From positions 1-33,037 of the forward strand of contig JAIXWY010000012.1 in NCBI GenBank assembly GCA_027490995.1: a DNA stretch of 33,037 nucleotides, written 5' to 3'. Numbering within the stretch: position 1 is the stretch's first letter; each line of letters starts with the position of its first letter. A program made the translations under genes and the position numbers. Positions 1 to 8,855 of the stretch are shown here, piece by piece. The notes under the pieces are model-generated. The model saw nothing but the letters and a program-made list of their open reading frames with translations. It did no database searches and had not been told where the DNA came from. Source of the stretch: Opitutaceae bacterium (GTDB lineage: Bacteria; Verrucomicrobiota; Verrucomicrobiia; Opitutales; Opitutaceae).

Positions 1-252
1 ATCGACCGGATGGCTATCCAAGCCTTCATCGGTTCCCTCGCTGGGCATGGGGTGACGAAGGGGATCTTCATCACCACGAGCAGCTTCAAGGGCACGGCGG
101 AGGAGTTCGTGACCCGAGGTTCGAGCACCAAGGTGGTGTTGGTCGACGGTCAAAGGCTGATCGACCTCATGCTCGAGCACGAGATCGGCGTCCGCGTGAA
201 GCAGACCCACCGCGTCCTTGAGGTCGACCAGAACTTCTTTGCGGAGGAGTGA
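1..252 (+). CDS. mrr: Mrr-type restriction endonuclease, C-terminal end (partial at left edge)
   Basis: The reading frame is open from the first base, so this is the C-terminal end of a longer gene, and the internal Met at base 10 need not be the start. The roughly 83 residues match the end of the Mrr catalytic domain as I recall it: an 'AFIGSLAGHGVTKGIFITTS' strand-helix segment, then 'VVLVDGQRLIDLM', then a tail ending DQNFFAEE. Mrr is a PD-(D/E)XK nuclease that cleaves DNA carrying foreign methylation; the catalytic Asp and Gln/Lys residues lie upstream and are not in the window. It converges on the type I system that follows, which makes the left edge a defence cluster. Family assignment is good; whether the nuclease is intact cannot be judged. 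Confidence 0.8.
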   Translation: MDRMAIQAFIGSLAGHGVTKGIFITTSSFKGTAEEFVTRGSSTKVVLVDGQRLIDLMLEHEIGVRVKQTHRVLEVDQNFFAEE

Positions 253-409
253 CGACTCGCTGCGGGGTTGTCGCGACGGTTCGCGAGCTTGGGTCGTGTC
301 CCTTCGACGATGTAGCTCAGACTAGCGGTGGTGGCTTTGGCGCGGAGAGCCGACGAACGTGCGCCTCTCTATGCATTCACGCGTCCCCTAAAGGCTAGGT
401 GGACTTGAG

Positions 410-1897
410 CTACTTCGCCGTTTTCGACAGCGCCGTCGCGACCGCGCGGAAGCTGGCGAGGCTGGCTTCGATGTTTTCGATGATGTCCTCGGCCAAGTCG
501 GCGGGTTCGGGTAGGTTTTCGAGGTCGGCGAGGCTTTCGTCCTTCAGCCAGAAGAGGTCGAGGCTGGTCTTGTCCCGGGCCGAGAGTTCGGCGTGCGTGA
601 ACTTTCGCCAGCGGCCCTCCGGGTTCTTCTCCGCGTGCCAGGTCTCTTGCCGCTGGTGTCGGTTGGCCGGGTTGTAGCAGGTGATGAACTCGGCGAGGTC
701 CTCGAAGCGCAGCGGCTTCCGCTTCAGGGTGTGGTGGATGTTCGTCCGGTAGTCGTAGTACCAGATTTCCTTCGTCGCGGTCTCCTTGCTGGCGGGACGG
801 TTGTCGAAGAAGAGCACGTTGGCCTTCACGCCGTTGGCGTAGAAGATGCCGGTCGGGAGGCGGAGGATGGTGTGCAGCTCCGTCGTCTCCATCAGCTTCT
901 TGCGCACGGTCTCTCCGGCGCCGCCCTCGAAGAGGACATTGTCGGGCAGCACCACGGCGGCGCGGCCGGTGGTCTTCAGGAGGGAGCGGATGTGTTGGAG
1001 GAAGTTGAGCTGCTTGTTCGAGGTCGTGGCCCAGAAATCCTGCCGGTTGTAAACGAGGTCTTCCTTCTCCTGCTCTCCCTCCTCGTTCGTGAAGGTCATC
1101 GAGCTCTTCTTGCCGAAGGGGGGATTGGCGAGGACGTAGTCGAAGGTGACGGAGGGTGTCGCAATCAGGGCATCGGTCGATGCCACGCGACTGTCGCCGT
1201 CGATTTCGCCGATTCCGTGCAGGAACAGGTTCATCAGGCACAGGCGGCGCGTGCCGGCGACGATCTCGTTTCCGTGGAAGGTGTCGTTCTTCAGGAAGCG
1301 CTTCTGGGCGGGCGTGAGCGTCCGCTGCTTCACCAGATAGTCGTACGCGGACAGGAAAAAGCCACCGGTACCGCAGGCCGGGTCGGCGATGGTCTTGCCT
1401 GGCTCGGGGGCGACGCAGGCGACCATCGCTTGGATCAGGGCGCGGGGGGTGAAGTACTGGCCGGCACCGGACTTGGTGTCCTCGGCGTTCTTTTCGAGGA
1501 TGCCCTCGTAGATGTCGCCCTTCGTATCGGCATCGAGGGACGTCCACGTCACCTCGTCGACCAGTTCGATGAGGCGGGCGAGCTTGGCGGGGTCCTGGAT
1601 CTTGTTCTGCGCCTTGGTGAAGATCTGGCCGAGCATGCCCCTCTGCTGGCCCAACTCGCGGAGCGCCTCGACGTAGTGGAGCTCGAGTTCGGCTCCCTTG
1701 AGCGGCCGCAGAACGGGCCAGGCGTGCCGTGCGGGCACGCCCACCTTGCGGTTGTGCGGCGGCTTCGAGTACTCGTCCGCCATCTTCAGGAAGATGAGGT
1801 AGGTCAACTGCTCGAGGTAGTCGCCGTAGCCGACGCCGTCGTCGCGGAGCGTCTGGCAGAAGGACCAGACCTTGGAGATGATGCTGTCGGTGGTCAT
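410..1897 (-). CDS. hsdM: Type I restriction-modification system, DNA methyltransferase subunit HsdM (RM1)
   Basis: This 495-residue protein is the N6-adenine methyltransferase subunit of a type I system; with HsdS it methylates the recognition site and with HsdR it forms the restriction complex. An N-terminal helical HsdM_N region (about 1-140) is followed by the SAM-binding motif I DPACGTGGF (172-180) and the catalytic NPPF motif (258-261). The 'GQYFTPR' stretch just before motif I is also typical. Length fits the family. The ATG start at 1897 has no obvious Shine-Dalgarno but begins directly with the conserved N-terminal region. It is the last gene of the RM1 locus and is separated by about 415 bases from the albA_2 gene, so it may have its own promoter. 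Long open frames on both strands across it are shadows of GC-rich coding sequence. Confidence 0.95.
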   Translation of the reverse strand: MTTDSIISKVWSFCQTLRDDGVGYGDYLEQLTYLIFLKMADEYSKPPHNRKVGVPARHAWPVLRPLKGAELELHYVEALRELGQQRGMLGQIFTKAQNKIQDPAKLARLIELVDEVTWTSLDADTKGDIYEGILEKNAEDTKSGAGQYFTPRALIQAMVACVAPEPGKTIADPACGTGGFFLSAYDYLVKQRTLTPAQKRFLKNDTFHGNEIVAGTRRLCLMNLFLHGIGEIDGDSRVASTDALIATPSVTFDYVLANPPFGKKSSMTFTNEEGEQEKEDLVYNRQDFWATTSNKQLNFLQHIRSLLKTTGRAAVVLPDNVLFEGGAGETVRKKLMETTELHTILRLPTGIFYANGVKANVLFFDNRPASKETATKEIWYYDYRTNIHHTLKRKPLRFEDLAEFITCYNPANRHQRQETWHAEKNPEGRWRKFTHAELSARDKTSLDLFWLKDESLADLENLPEPADLAEDIIENIEASLASFRAVATALSKTAK

Positions 1898-2312
1898 GGG
1901 ATTCTGGAACTGAGACTGGATTCTGTCCGAGCAGACGAATGTTTAGCCGCGTGGGATTCGGGCGGAACCGCCGCGCAAAGGTCCGGATCGTGTCCTGGAC
2001 AAAGATGGGGCATCTGACGATGGGTCGATTTCATGGACGGTGTCTGACGATTCGGCGTGGACCGTAGAGGTATCGGATGGACTACCCTTTTCGGCCTTTG
2101 CGGATGCGTTTGAGTTCCAGCTGGACCGCTACATCGTGGGCGAGCGCTTCGCGTGTTGCCGCGATTCTGCGAGTGGCATCTTCGGCGTTGTAGGGGATTT
2201 GAAAGTGGCTTTGGGCATCCGGAGTCAAATACCCATCAAATAAAACAAGGCCATCATGGATAGGTATTTATGGATTTTACTTGGACGTGGCCATTGGTTC
2301 GAATCAAACAAA
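1898..2312. other. Gap between albA_2 and hsdM of RM1
   Basis: This 415-base stretch separates the albA_2-type gene from hsdM. Its left half holds an imperfect repeat around TCTGACGAT (about 2014-2025 and 2040-2050). Its right half holds the small reading frame listed separately. I see no clear terminator hairpin and no convincing -35/-10 pair, so whether hsdM is read from upstream or from its own promoter cannot be decided by eye. Confidence 0.5.
2082..2228 (-). CDS. Possible small protein between albA_2 and hsdM
   Basis: A 48-residue reading frame with TTG as the first plausible start (2226-2228) and a TAG stop at 2082. Most codons after the first ten end in G or C, as in the neighbours, and the product is hydrophilic and helix-prone, containing AATREALAHDVAVQLELKRI and ending in a basic RKGRKG tail. 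The open frame continues upstream to about 2258 without an ATG, so it could also be the remains of a longer gene that lost its 5' end. It lies on the same strand as the RM1 genes. I do not recognise the family. Coding status is uncertain. Confidence 0.3.
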   Translation of the reverse strand: MTPDAQSHFQIPYNAEDATRRIAATREALAHDVAVQLELKRIRKGRKG

Positions 2313-3725
2313 TCATGCCCAGTAGGGGACATAACGCATCAGCTTGTTCGCAGCCTCCGGGTCCAGCGGGCGGATTTTCTGTTTGTCCACCGCATCGTTC
2401 AACAGGCGGCTGGCTTGTGATGAGTTCTGTTTTTCAATCCCGAAACGCTCCCGGATGGATTCGTTGTTCGTGATCCGGTTGTTCACGTAACGTAGGCAGC
2501 AATGCTGGTAAATGGCTTGGATTCGCTCATCGGGCGTCAGTTCGCGCAACTGCTTATAGCGCGACAACACGACCGTCGTGTGCCGAGTGCCCAACCGGCA
2601 GAAATAGGGAGGGAGTTGAAATGCCTCAATGTGACTGACGACTTCGTCGATTCCGTGGCCGCGTTCATCGCAAATGCGCAACGCGCGTAGGGTGGCGGCA
2701 AAGTGTTCGTTGCGCGACTGGTTCTCGTCGATGAATCGGTCAACGGGAAGAATCGGGATGCCCGGGTTCGTGATCTCCAGCCGATCGTCGAATATCTCCA
2801 CGGTTACACCTGTGCCGGTCTCGTTGAGGTCCTGATGGACGATGGCGTTTCCCACCAGTTCGCGAATGGCCTTCTTCGGGTACGCGTAGGTCGTCTTGCG
2901 TAACGCCGTTTGGATCTCTTCGCTCGCGGGGAGTTGGCCGTGGATGTAGTCGATGAGGTCGTTGAAACCGGCGGCATAGCCTTTGCGATCCGTGATGTCC
3001 TTGCCGCCTTTAACTTTAGCCTTGGTCGCGCCCTCATACACGATCACGCGGACCGCCTTTCGGTCCAAGCCGCGGAAGTCGGCCAAGTTTTTGGCGAAAA
3101 GCAGCGCCCCGAGATTGGTGATGCGATAGCCCGTGTCGGAAGGAGCGATGAATCGCTTGCTGGTGAAAATGCTCAGCACCTCGGGGCGCGCCGAAGGATA
3201 AGGGCGTTCGCGAAGCTCGAAGTATTCCTGGGTGTCGAGCAACCGGACGACGTCCTCTTCGCTGCAATCCTCTCGTGCAGCCAAGTCGATAAACTCGGCT
3301 CGCCCCTCGGCAAAGATCACCCGCAGGCGGTCTTCCGACATGGGCATCAATTCCTCCCCGATACGGCACAGGTAGGCGCCTTCGAATGCATAGGCGGTTC
3401 CGCGCGGTCGGTTTGGAATGTGAAACACAACAACCCGGCCATCGGGATGCGCCACGTCTTCAACATCCACCCGGAACCCTAGGTGCTCGAATAGTTTCGA
3501 GGCCATGCCCATGGGATCGTTGCAGGCTGCGCTCCCGACCACTTTTCGAGGATGCTTATCCGTGACGCCAAACAGCAGATGCCCGCCGCCCTCGTTGGCG
3601 ATCGCGACGCAGTATTTGAACAGCTTGGTGTTGTCGTACTGGTTTTTGGCCTCCTTGAACTCTAGGACCTGGGTTTCGCTCCTGGAAACGAGCCAGCGAT
3701 CAATCTGCTCAACGGTCGTCTTCAT
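2313..3725 (-). CDS. AlbA_2-domain DNA-binding protein with GHKL-type ATPase domain (RecG-like C-terminal family)
   Basis: A 470-residue protein of the family often labelled 'putative DNA binding domain / ATP-dependent DNA helicase RecG-related'; it is not a helicase. The N-terminus (about 15-130) has the AlbA_2/Schlafen-type signature: a Glu-Phe-Lys pair in 'VLEFKEAKNQ' followed by 'AIANEGGGHLLFGVTD'. A central GHKL-like ATPase region shows IRELVGNAIVHQDL (about 285-300), EIFDDRLEITNPG and the glycine motif ERGHGIDEVV. The last 80 residues look like a winged helix. Its start overlaps the hsdS stop by 4 nt (ATGA), so it is translationally coupled to RM1. Members of this family recur beside type I systems, but their job there is not settled; regulation of the system or an accessory defence role is inference. 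Confidence 0.85.
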   Translation of the reverse strand: MKTTVEQIDRWLVSRSETQVLEFKEAKNQYDNTKLFKYCVAIANEGGGHLLFGVTDKHPRKVVGSAACNDPMGMASKLFEHLGFRVDVEDVAHPDGRVVVFHIPNRPRGTAYAFEGAYLCRIGEELMPMSEDRLRVIFAEGRAEFIDLAAREDCSEEDVVRLLDTQEYFELRERPYPSARPEVLSIFTSKRFIAPSDTGYRITNLGALLFAKNLADFRGLDRKAVRVIVYEGATKAKVKGGKDITDRKGYAAGFNDLIDYIHGQLPASEEIQTALRKTTYAYPKKAIRELVGNAIVHQDLNETGTGVTVEIFDDRLEITNPGIPILPVDRFIDENQSRNEHFAATLRALRICDERGHGIDEVVSHIEAFQLPPYFCRLGTRHTTVVLSRYKQLRELTPDERIQAIYQHCCLRYVNNRITNNESIRERFGIEKQNSSQASRLLNDAVDKQKIRPLDPEAANKLMRYVPYWA

Positions 3726-5062
3726 CGCAGCATCACATTTCTCCGGCGGTCCGAGGTCGCTGGCGCGTTGGCCCTTCCGGCGCGCAGCCGGGCGAGGACG
3801 GCGGAGGCGGGCTCTTCGGCGGGGTCTTGAGGGACGAGGCGGCCCGTGAAGGCCTTTTGGAGGATTGCCTGCCGCAGGGCTTCGCTCTTCCGCAACGCCC
3901 CGTCGATTTCCCGCTCGTTCCGCTCGATCACCTCGAACTGCTCGTCGAGGAGGCGGACGATCTCCTGTTGCTCGGGGAGGGAGCAGCGCACGAAAGGTAA
4001 CGCGGAGAACTTCGACTTGTTCAGAATCGGAAGCGTGGTGGACGCGGCGTTGGATTTGATCTGCTCTTGGAACTGAGGGCTGATGACTTGGAAGTAAACG
4101 AATTCGGGCGCGATATCGTTAGCTGGTGAGATCGAGTTTATCTGCTGATTGGTCGCGCAGACGGTCTGTGCCAGACCGGTTTTGCCGATGGTCGCGCCAA
4201 TGCACGTAACGAGGATCGTGCCCGCCGAAAGTACGCGGGCTCTCTTCTGGCCAGCCTCCGACAAACGGGATCGCGCGGATTTGACATATCTTCCTTGCTC
4301 CAAGTCGGTCGGCTTGAAGAACGGAAGATCGCCGCCGTAGTTGGCCTGATTCGCCGTCGGCGGCGTCGTGCCAGTTTCGATCTGACCAATGTTCCCCACC
4401 GTGGTGGGAGTCCACGTTTCGGATTCGGCGCGGTTCCGGGTGCGCCACTTGGCGGTGAGGTGGCCCTCGAAGGCTTGTTTGAGGAGCGACTGGCGATAGA
4501 CGCCGAGTTGCCGCCGCGCCACCCGCAGACTCTCCTCCCCGGCCTCCAACTCGCTGAACAACTCCTCGATCTTCGCCACGATCCGCTTCTGCTCCGCCAG
4601 CGGTGGTAGGGGGAGAGAGACCTCATCGAAGATGGAGGCACGAATTCGTGTTAATGACCCACCCACGCCAGATGCGTTGTGACTGAGATAGTCTCGGACT
4701 GCGCCCTGGCGTAGGAAGTAGGAGAGAAACTCAGGAATAAATGCGGATGAGTGCCCGAAAACGATCCACTCGGTGGAGGCGATGATCTTCTTGCCGGAAT
4801 GCCGGCCGACGACCCATGTGCGGTTCAGTCGTGGATTGATTTTTGAAATCAGCGTGTCGCCGGCTGACACGAACTGCTTGTTCGATCCAATTTCCGAAGC
4901 GCGGACTATCTCGGGCTTTCCAGTCTCGTGACTCGGCACGCTGTAGAGAACAAACGCTTCTTCCCCAGCTTTCGCTGGATTGAACGTTTGGTTTCGGCCT
5001 GAGCAAAAATCAGAGCATCGCGTGAGTGCCCAACCGTTGGGCAGAGTCTCATCGGATTTCAT
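3722..5062 (-). CDS. hsdS: Type I restriction system specificity subunit HsdS (RM1)
   Basis: The 446-residue specificity subunit chooses the bipartite DNA target of RM1. Two target-recognition domains alternate with two conserved helical spacers: the first spacer begins at LPPLAEQKRIVAKIEELF (about residues 150-180), and the second includes LPEQQEIVRLLDEQFEVIERNE (about 365-400). Between them the second recognition domain starts near 'WTPTTVGNIGQIETGTTPPT'. The ATG at 5062 overlaps the hsdR stop as ATGA, and its own stop overlaps the start of the AlbA_2 gene the same way, so the three genes form a tightly coupled unit. The protein appears full length. The target sequence cannot be read from the protein. 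Confidence 0.94.
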   Translation of the reverse strand: MKSDETLPNGWALTRCSDFCSGRNQTFNPAKAGEEAFVLYSVPSHETGKPEIVRASEIGSNKQFVSAGDTLISKINPRLNRTWVVGRHSGKKIIASTEWIVFGHSSAFIPEFLSYFLRQGAVRDYLSHNASGVGGSLTRIRASIFDEVSLPLPPLAEQKRIVAKIEELFSELEAGEESLRVARRQLGVYRQSLLKQAFEGHLTAKWRTRNRAESETWTPTTVGNIGQIETGTTPPTANQANYGGDLPFFKPTDLEQGRYVKSARSRLSEAGQKRARVLSAGTILVTCIGATIGKTGLAQTVCATNQQINSISPANDIAPEFVYFQVISPQFQEQIKSNAASTTLPILNKSKFSALPFVRCSLPEQQEIVRLLDEQFEVIERNEREIDGALRKSEALRQAILQKAFTGRLVPQDPAEEPASAVLARLRAGRANAPATSDRRRNVMLR

Positions 5063-7944
5063 GCTGTCAGCTCCTTATTCACTTCATCAATCAGCGCGTC
5101 CATGCGCTCACCGAAGAGTTCGTGCATGCGGCCGAGGCCGCCGCGGGCGTCGAAGGGGGCGTAGTTGAGGTCGGCCTTTTCCATGCGCAGTGAATCAATC
5201 ACGTGGTCGCGGATCAGCTCCAGCCATGCGGTCTGCTGCGCCGTGAAGGGTTGGCCGGCGTTGGCCCTCAGGATCCAGTCGCGGTAGTGGCGGCGCACCG
5301 TGTCGGCGAAGGGCGTAAGTTTGCGGTCGAGGCCACAGGCACGGCGGAGGAGGGCGACGAGCGCGGTCAATTCGGTGAGCGGGCGGGCGTTGGCCGGCAC
5401 GGAATCAAGTCGCGCATAGGCGTCCCACACGCGCAGGGGCGCCAGCTTGGGGGCGTTCTGCTTCAGGGCCGTGAGCACCTCCTGAATTTGTGCGAGGGTC
5501 ACTTCATGCCGGCGCTTGGGCTGGGAGTAATAGATCGTCAGCGCATCCAGCCGGTCGCGGTGGTCCCGGCAGAAGGTCTCAAAGTCGGCGACGAAGGCCG
5601 TGGCGCGGGTCTGGGCATCGGCATCCCAACCGGCCTGGAGCAGCTGGTCCGCAGTGTCGTGGTCGATCGTCTGCATGTTCTCCGTGCAGAACGCCACCAT
5701 TTGGGTGACGACCGCACCGGTGAGCGGGGCGCGGGCTGCGGCGACGAGGGTCTGCTGGGCCTGTTCGCGAGCGGTGTCGCCCGGGTCCGCGGTATCCGGA
5801 ACGCCCGCGAGCACGCGCGCCTGCTGCTCGATCGCGTCCCCGTCGATCGCGTGGAAGAGGGCCTTCACCAGCTGACTCATGCTCGTGCCGCCCATCCTGT
5901 CGGCGAGGGCCTGCCGCTGGTTCGGACTGAGTTGCCGCTCGATGCGCGCGAGTCGTCCCGCGAGCGAGGAAACGGTATCGGCGTCCGTGGCGCCCATCAC
6001 CACCTCCATCGCGAGATCCTTCAGCGGCACGGTCGGACGCGTGACGGGAGGGCGGCTGTCGGTCTTGAGCGACTTGGTCACGCCGATCGCGTCGACGATC
6101 ACGTAATGGGTCTTGGCCGACTTCGCGGCGGCGGAAACCTTCTTCAGGCCGTCGTGGTCGAGGGTGCGCGTGCCGCGACCCTTCATCTGCTCGAAGTAGC
6201 CCTTCGACTTCACGTCCCGCATGAACAGTAGGCACTCCAGCGGCTTCACGTCGGTGCCGGTGGCGATCATGTCGACGGTGACGGCGATGCGCGGGTGGTA
6301 GCCGTTGCGGAACTGGGAGAGGACGGACTTCGGGTCCTCGGGCGTCATGACGTAGTCGTCGCCCACGCGGCGTTGGTCCTGATCTCCGTCGAACGTGATC
6401 CGCTTCACGCCCTTGCCGGAGCCGAAGGTGACCTTCTTGCAGAAGGCGTTTCCCTCCCCGAATTCCTCGCGCACGATGTTGATGATGTCATCGGCGTGGG
6501 AGTCGGTCTTGGCGAAGATGAGCGTCTTCGGGACCTCGAACGCCCCCGCGGCGTCGGTGCGGTCGGGGAAAATTTCGGGCAGCTTGTCGCGGAAGGCCCG
6601 GATCACGGTGCGGATCTGGGACGGGTTGACGATGTCGCGGTCGAGCTTGGAGGCGGAGTAGGCCTCGTCCTCGTCCAACTGGGCCCAGCGCCGGGCGCGG
6701 GTGAGCTTTTCGCGCCGTTCGACGAGACCCTTCAGGACGACGCCGCCGCGCTGGGAGACCTCGGTCTCGATCGCGTAGATTTCGCCCTGGACATTCACGC
6801 CATCGGCGACGGCGTCCTCGTGTTTGTATTCGGAGACGACGTTCTGGTGGAAGAAACCGTACGTGCGCCCGTCCGGGGTGGCGGTGAGACCGACGAGGAA
6901 GGCGTCGAAGTACTCGAGCACCTGTAGCCACAGATTGTAGATCGAACGGTGGCACTCATCGATGATGATGAGATCGAAGAACTCGGGAGGCACCTTTCCG
7001 GAGTAGGCGACCGGCAGCGGTGCGCGCCGGCGCTCGGTGCGCTCGGCGGGATTTTCATCCTCGGCGGAGGCGTCGAGCTCGCGCCCCTGAAGGAGGGAGT
7101 ACATCCGCTGGATGGTGGAGATGCAGACCTGGGCGTCGGTCGGCACATGGGCGGAGGCAAGTCGGGCGACGGTGTAGAGCTCGGTGAACTTGCGATTGTC
7201 GTCGTTTGGCTTGAAGGCGAGGAACTCCTGCTCGGCCTGTTCGCCGAGATTGCGGGTGTCGACGAGGAAGAGCACCCGGCGGAAGCGTGCGTGCTTGAGG
7301 AGGCGGTAGACCGACGTGATGGCGGTGAACGTCTTGCCCGAGCCGGTGGCCATCTGGATAAGCGCGCGCGGCCGGGCATCCTTGAGCGATGCCTCCAGGT
7401 GGGTGATGGCCTCGATTTGGCACTCGCGCAGGCCCGTGGGATCGAGCGCGGGCAGGCCCTGCAGCTGCGTGCGGAGCGATTTGGCGGGCTGACCGGGAGA
7501 AGGCGCGGCGAGCCAGGCGCGGAGCGTTTCGGGGCGGTGGAAGGCGAAGAGGGAGCGTGAGCGTGGCTTCGGATCCCGCTGGTCGGTGAAGCGGGTGAGG
7601 ACGCCAGTGGCCTCGTAAAGGAAAGGGAGGGGGGCGCCGCCGGATTGTATCCACTTCAGCTTAGCGCCGGAGTAGTCGGCGGTCTGCTCCTCGACGGTGG
7701 TGATGTTGTGACCGAGGGTTTCCTTCTTGGCCTCGATGACGCCGACCGGCTTGCCGTCGACGAAGAGAACGTAGTCGGCGGGGCCGGTCTCGGTGACGTA
7801 TTCACGGACGGCCTGGCCCTCGCCGGCGTTGAATTGGATGGCCTGCTTGGACTGGACGCTCCACCCGGACGCCCGCAGCTGTGCGTCGATGGCGTCACGG
7901 GCGACTTGCTCGGGGGTTTGGTTAAGGCTCGAAGCGCTGGCCAT
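5059..7944 (-). CDS. hsdR: Type I restriction endonuclease subunit HsdR (RM1, EcoEI-like)
   Basis: A 961-residue motor/nuclease subunit that translocates DNA and cuts unmethylated substrates. Numbered from the ATG at 7944, the N-terminal PD-(D/E)XK nuclease shows D57 in GPADYVLFVDG and E71/K73 in GVIEAKK; Walker A is MATGSGKT (to 205); the DEAD-box element is DECH (329-332); GLTATP and the helicase motif QMKGRGTRT follow. The long alpha-helical C-terminus resembles the EcoEI R C-terminal domain. I chose the ATG at 7944 (MASASSLNQ) because the 30 codons upstream give a non-conserved Pro/His-rich stretch. First gene of the RM1 unit; the AT-rich region 8085-8185 upstream is the likely place for its promoter. 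It belongs to a different HsdR type from the second system at 19996-23151. Confidence 0.95.
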   Translation of the reverse strand: MASASSLNQTPEQVARDAIDAQLRASGWSVQSKQAIQFNAGEGQAVREYVTETGPADYVLFVDGKPVGVIEAKKETLGHNITTVEEQTADYSGAKLKWIQSGGAPLPFLYEATGVLTRFTDQRDPKPRSRSLFAFHRPETLRAWLAAPSPGQPAKSLRTQLQGLPALDPTGLRECQIEAITHLEASLKDARPRALIQMATGSGKTFTAITSVYRLLKHARFRRVLFLVDTRNLGEQAEQEFLAFKPNDDNRKFTELYTVARLASAHVPTDAQVCISTIQRMYSLLQGRELDASAEDENPAERTERRRAPLPVAYSGKVPPEFFDLIIIDECHRSIYNLWLQVLEYFDAFLVGLTATPDGRTYGFFHQNVVSEYKHEDAVADGVNVQGEIYAIETEVSQRGGVVLKGLVERREKLTRARRWAQLDEDEAYSASKLDRDIVNPSQIRTVIRAFRDKLPEIFPDRTDAAGAFEVPKTLIFAKTDSHADDIINIVREEFGEGNAFCKKVTFGSGKGVKRITFDGDQDQRRVGDDYVMTPEDPKSVLSQFRNGYHPRIAVTVDMIATGTDVKPLECLLFMRDVKSKGYFEQMKGRGTRTLDHDGLKKVSAAAKSAKTHYVIVDAIGVTKSLKTDSRPPVTRPTVPLKDLAMEVVMGATDADTVSSLAGRLARIERQLSPNQRQALADRMGGTSMSQLVKALFHAIDGDAIEQQARVLAGVPDTADPGDTAREQAQQTLVAAARAPLTGAVVTQMVAFCTENMQTIDHDTADQLLQAGWDADAQTRATAFVADFETFCRDHRDRLDALTIYYSQPKRRHEVTLAQIQEVLTALKQNAPKLAPLRVWDAYARLDSVPANARPLTELTALVALLRRACGLDRKLTPFADTVRRHYRDWILRANAGQPFTAQQTAWLELIRDHVIDSLRMEKADLNYAPFDARGGLGRMHELFGERMDALIDEVNKELTA

Positions 7945-8394
7945 GGTGCGGGAGCGTGCGACGTGCGGCGCGCAGACGTGAAAGCTCGGCGAGGGTGGAT
8001 GGCCTTGGAGGTGTGGCAAGACGCAAGCAGTCAATCACGGCTTAAAGCGTGCGAAAGAGTTGACGAGTCGGGGGTAACGTCAGCGAGTAAAAAAACGACA
8101 GAATGGATACACAAAAAACGTATCTGGAAATGCCTGTTTGTTTGTTAATAAAGAAACCGGATTAGTGTAGTTAGAAGTAACGACAAGACGTGCCGCGCGG
8201 GGGCATTTCAGGATATAGGACACCGTGCGATCTGCGCGGGAGAAGCGCGGGCAGGAGTAGCTGAGGGAGCTGCCGCACGGATTGGGTAGTTGGCTGAAGC
8301 CGTTGCCCCCGGCTGCGTCGGTGGGCGAGGGGCTGCGCCTAGCCCGCCGTTAGAAGCCGCAGACGGTGGCGCCCGACGGCCGTGGCTTTGTCCT

Positions 8395-8414
8395 ATGTCC
8401 GGACATGACCCCGT
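8395..8414. repeat. Palindrome ATGTCCGGACAT followed by GACCCCGTC (REP-like)
   Basis: A perfect 12-bp palindrome (8395-8406) runs into GACCCCGTC, so the minus strand reads GGGGTCATGTCCGGACAT. A degenerate version, GATGTCCGAACAGGACCGCGTC, lies at 8738-8759 about 340 bp away. This layout recalls the GGGGTCA-type extragenic palindromes mobilised by REP-associated tyrosine transposases, but no such transposase is visible here. Confidence 0.4.
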
Positions 8415-8690
8415 CTGGATTGACCCTCGACCGTTCGCCGATCCTAGTGAGGGTGATCCGGCGGCGATGGCAGTGCTAGAGCGCCGTTGAAAGGGGTCAG
8501 GCTTTGCTCTTTGCCGTGCGAACGGCGGTCGCGGCGGTTTCCACCTCAGCACCAGCGCCTTGCGCGGAGCGGAGCGCTCCACGGGCGTTGCTCGGCGGCG
8601 CGGAGCAACCCTGGCCTGACTCTCCCGAGCGCGATGGATACAGGCCGTTGATGTCGTGGTTACGTACGGCCTGGCGCCACGCATGTCCGC

Positions 8691-8718
8691 GCGATGTCAT
8701 CGTTGCGATGTCATCGTT
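8691..8718. repeat. Tandem duplication of a 14-mer
   Basis: GCGATGTCATCGTT occurs twice head to tail (8691-8704 and 8705-8718) in non-coding DNA. Two exact copies only; probably replication slippage. Confidence 0.7.
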
Positions 8719-8855
8719 GGGGCCTGGGTGTTGGTCCGATGTCCGAACAGGACCGCGTCCGCCGGGTCTCGCGACTCGGTCCCGCTCCCGTGCCGCGGCC
8801 CGCGGCCACGGCGAAGACCGCGACCGCAGCCACCGCCACAACCCCGACCGGTTGC

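Larger units (their letters stand above)
7945..8855. other. Long intergenic region upstream of hsdR (RM1)
   Basis: About 900 bases without a supportable gene. The part next to hsdR (about 8085-8185) is strikingly AT-rich for this genome, with runs of A and the segment TTTGTTTGTTAATAAAG, and probably carries the RM1 promoter, though no single -35/-10 pair is convincing. From about 8200 on the DNA is very GC-rich, with reading frames lacking any coherent protein signal. It holds the perfect 12-bp palindrome ATGTCCGGACAT (8395-8406), a degenerate copy near 8738-8759, a GGGGTCAGGCT motif (8493-8503) and a tandem 14-mer (8691-8718). Confidence 0.6.

Noticed and set aside
369..1547. Long minus-strand frame of 392 codons overlapping hsdM
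   Set aside because: Out of frame with HsdM, Arg/Pro-rich and without motifs; a GC-rich shadow.
593..2017. 474-codon plus-strand frame opposite hsdM
   Set aside because: Antisense to a gene with clear SAM and NPPF motifs; its Val/Glu/Leu-rich product has no family features.
5203..6231. Plus-strand frame of 342 codons opposite hsdR (RM1)
   Set aside because: Antisense shadow of a conserved gene; same for the frames at 6295-6927 and 6949-7560.
8208..8684. Minus-strand frame in the region upstream of RM1
   Set aside because: Ala/Pro/Arg-rich, no coherent secondary structure or motif; treated as intergenic.
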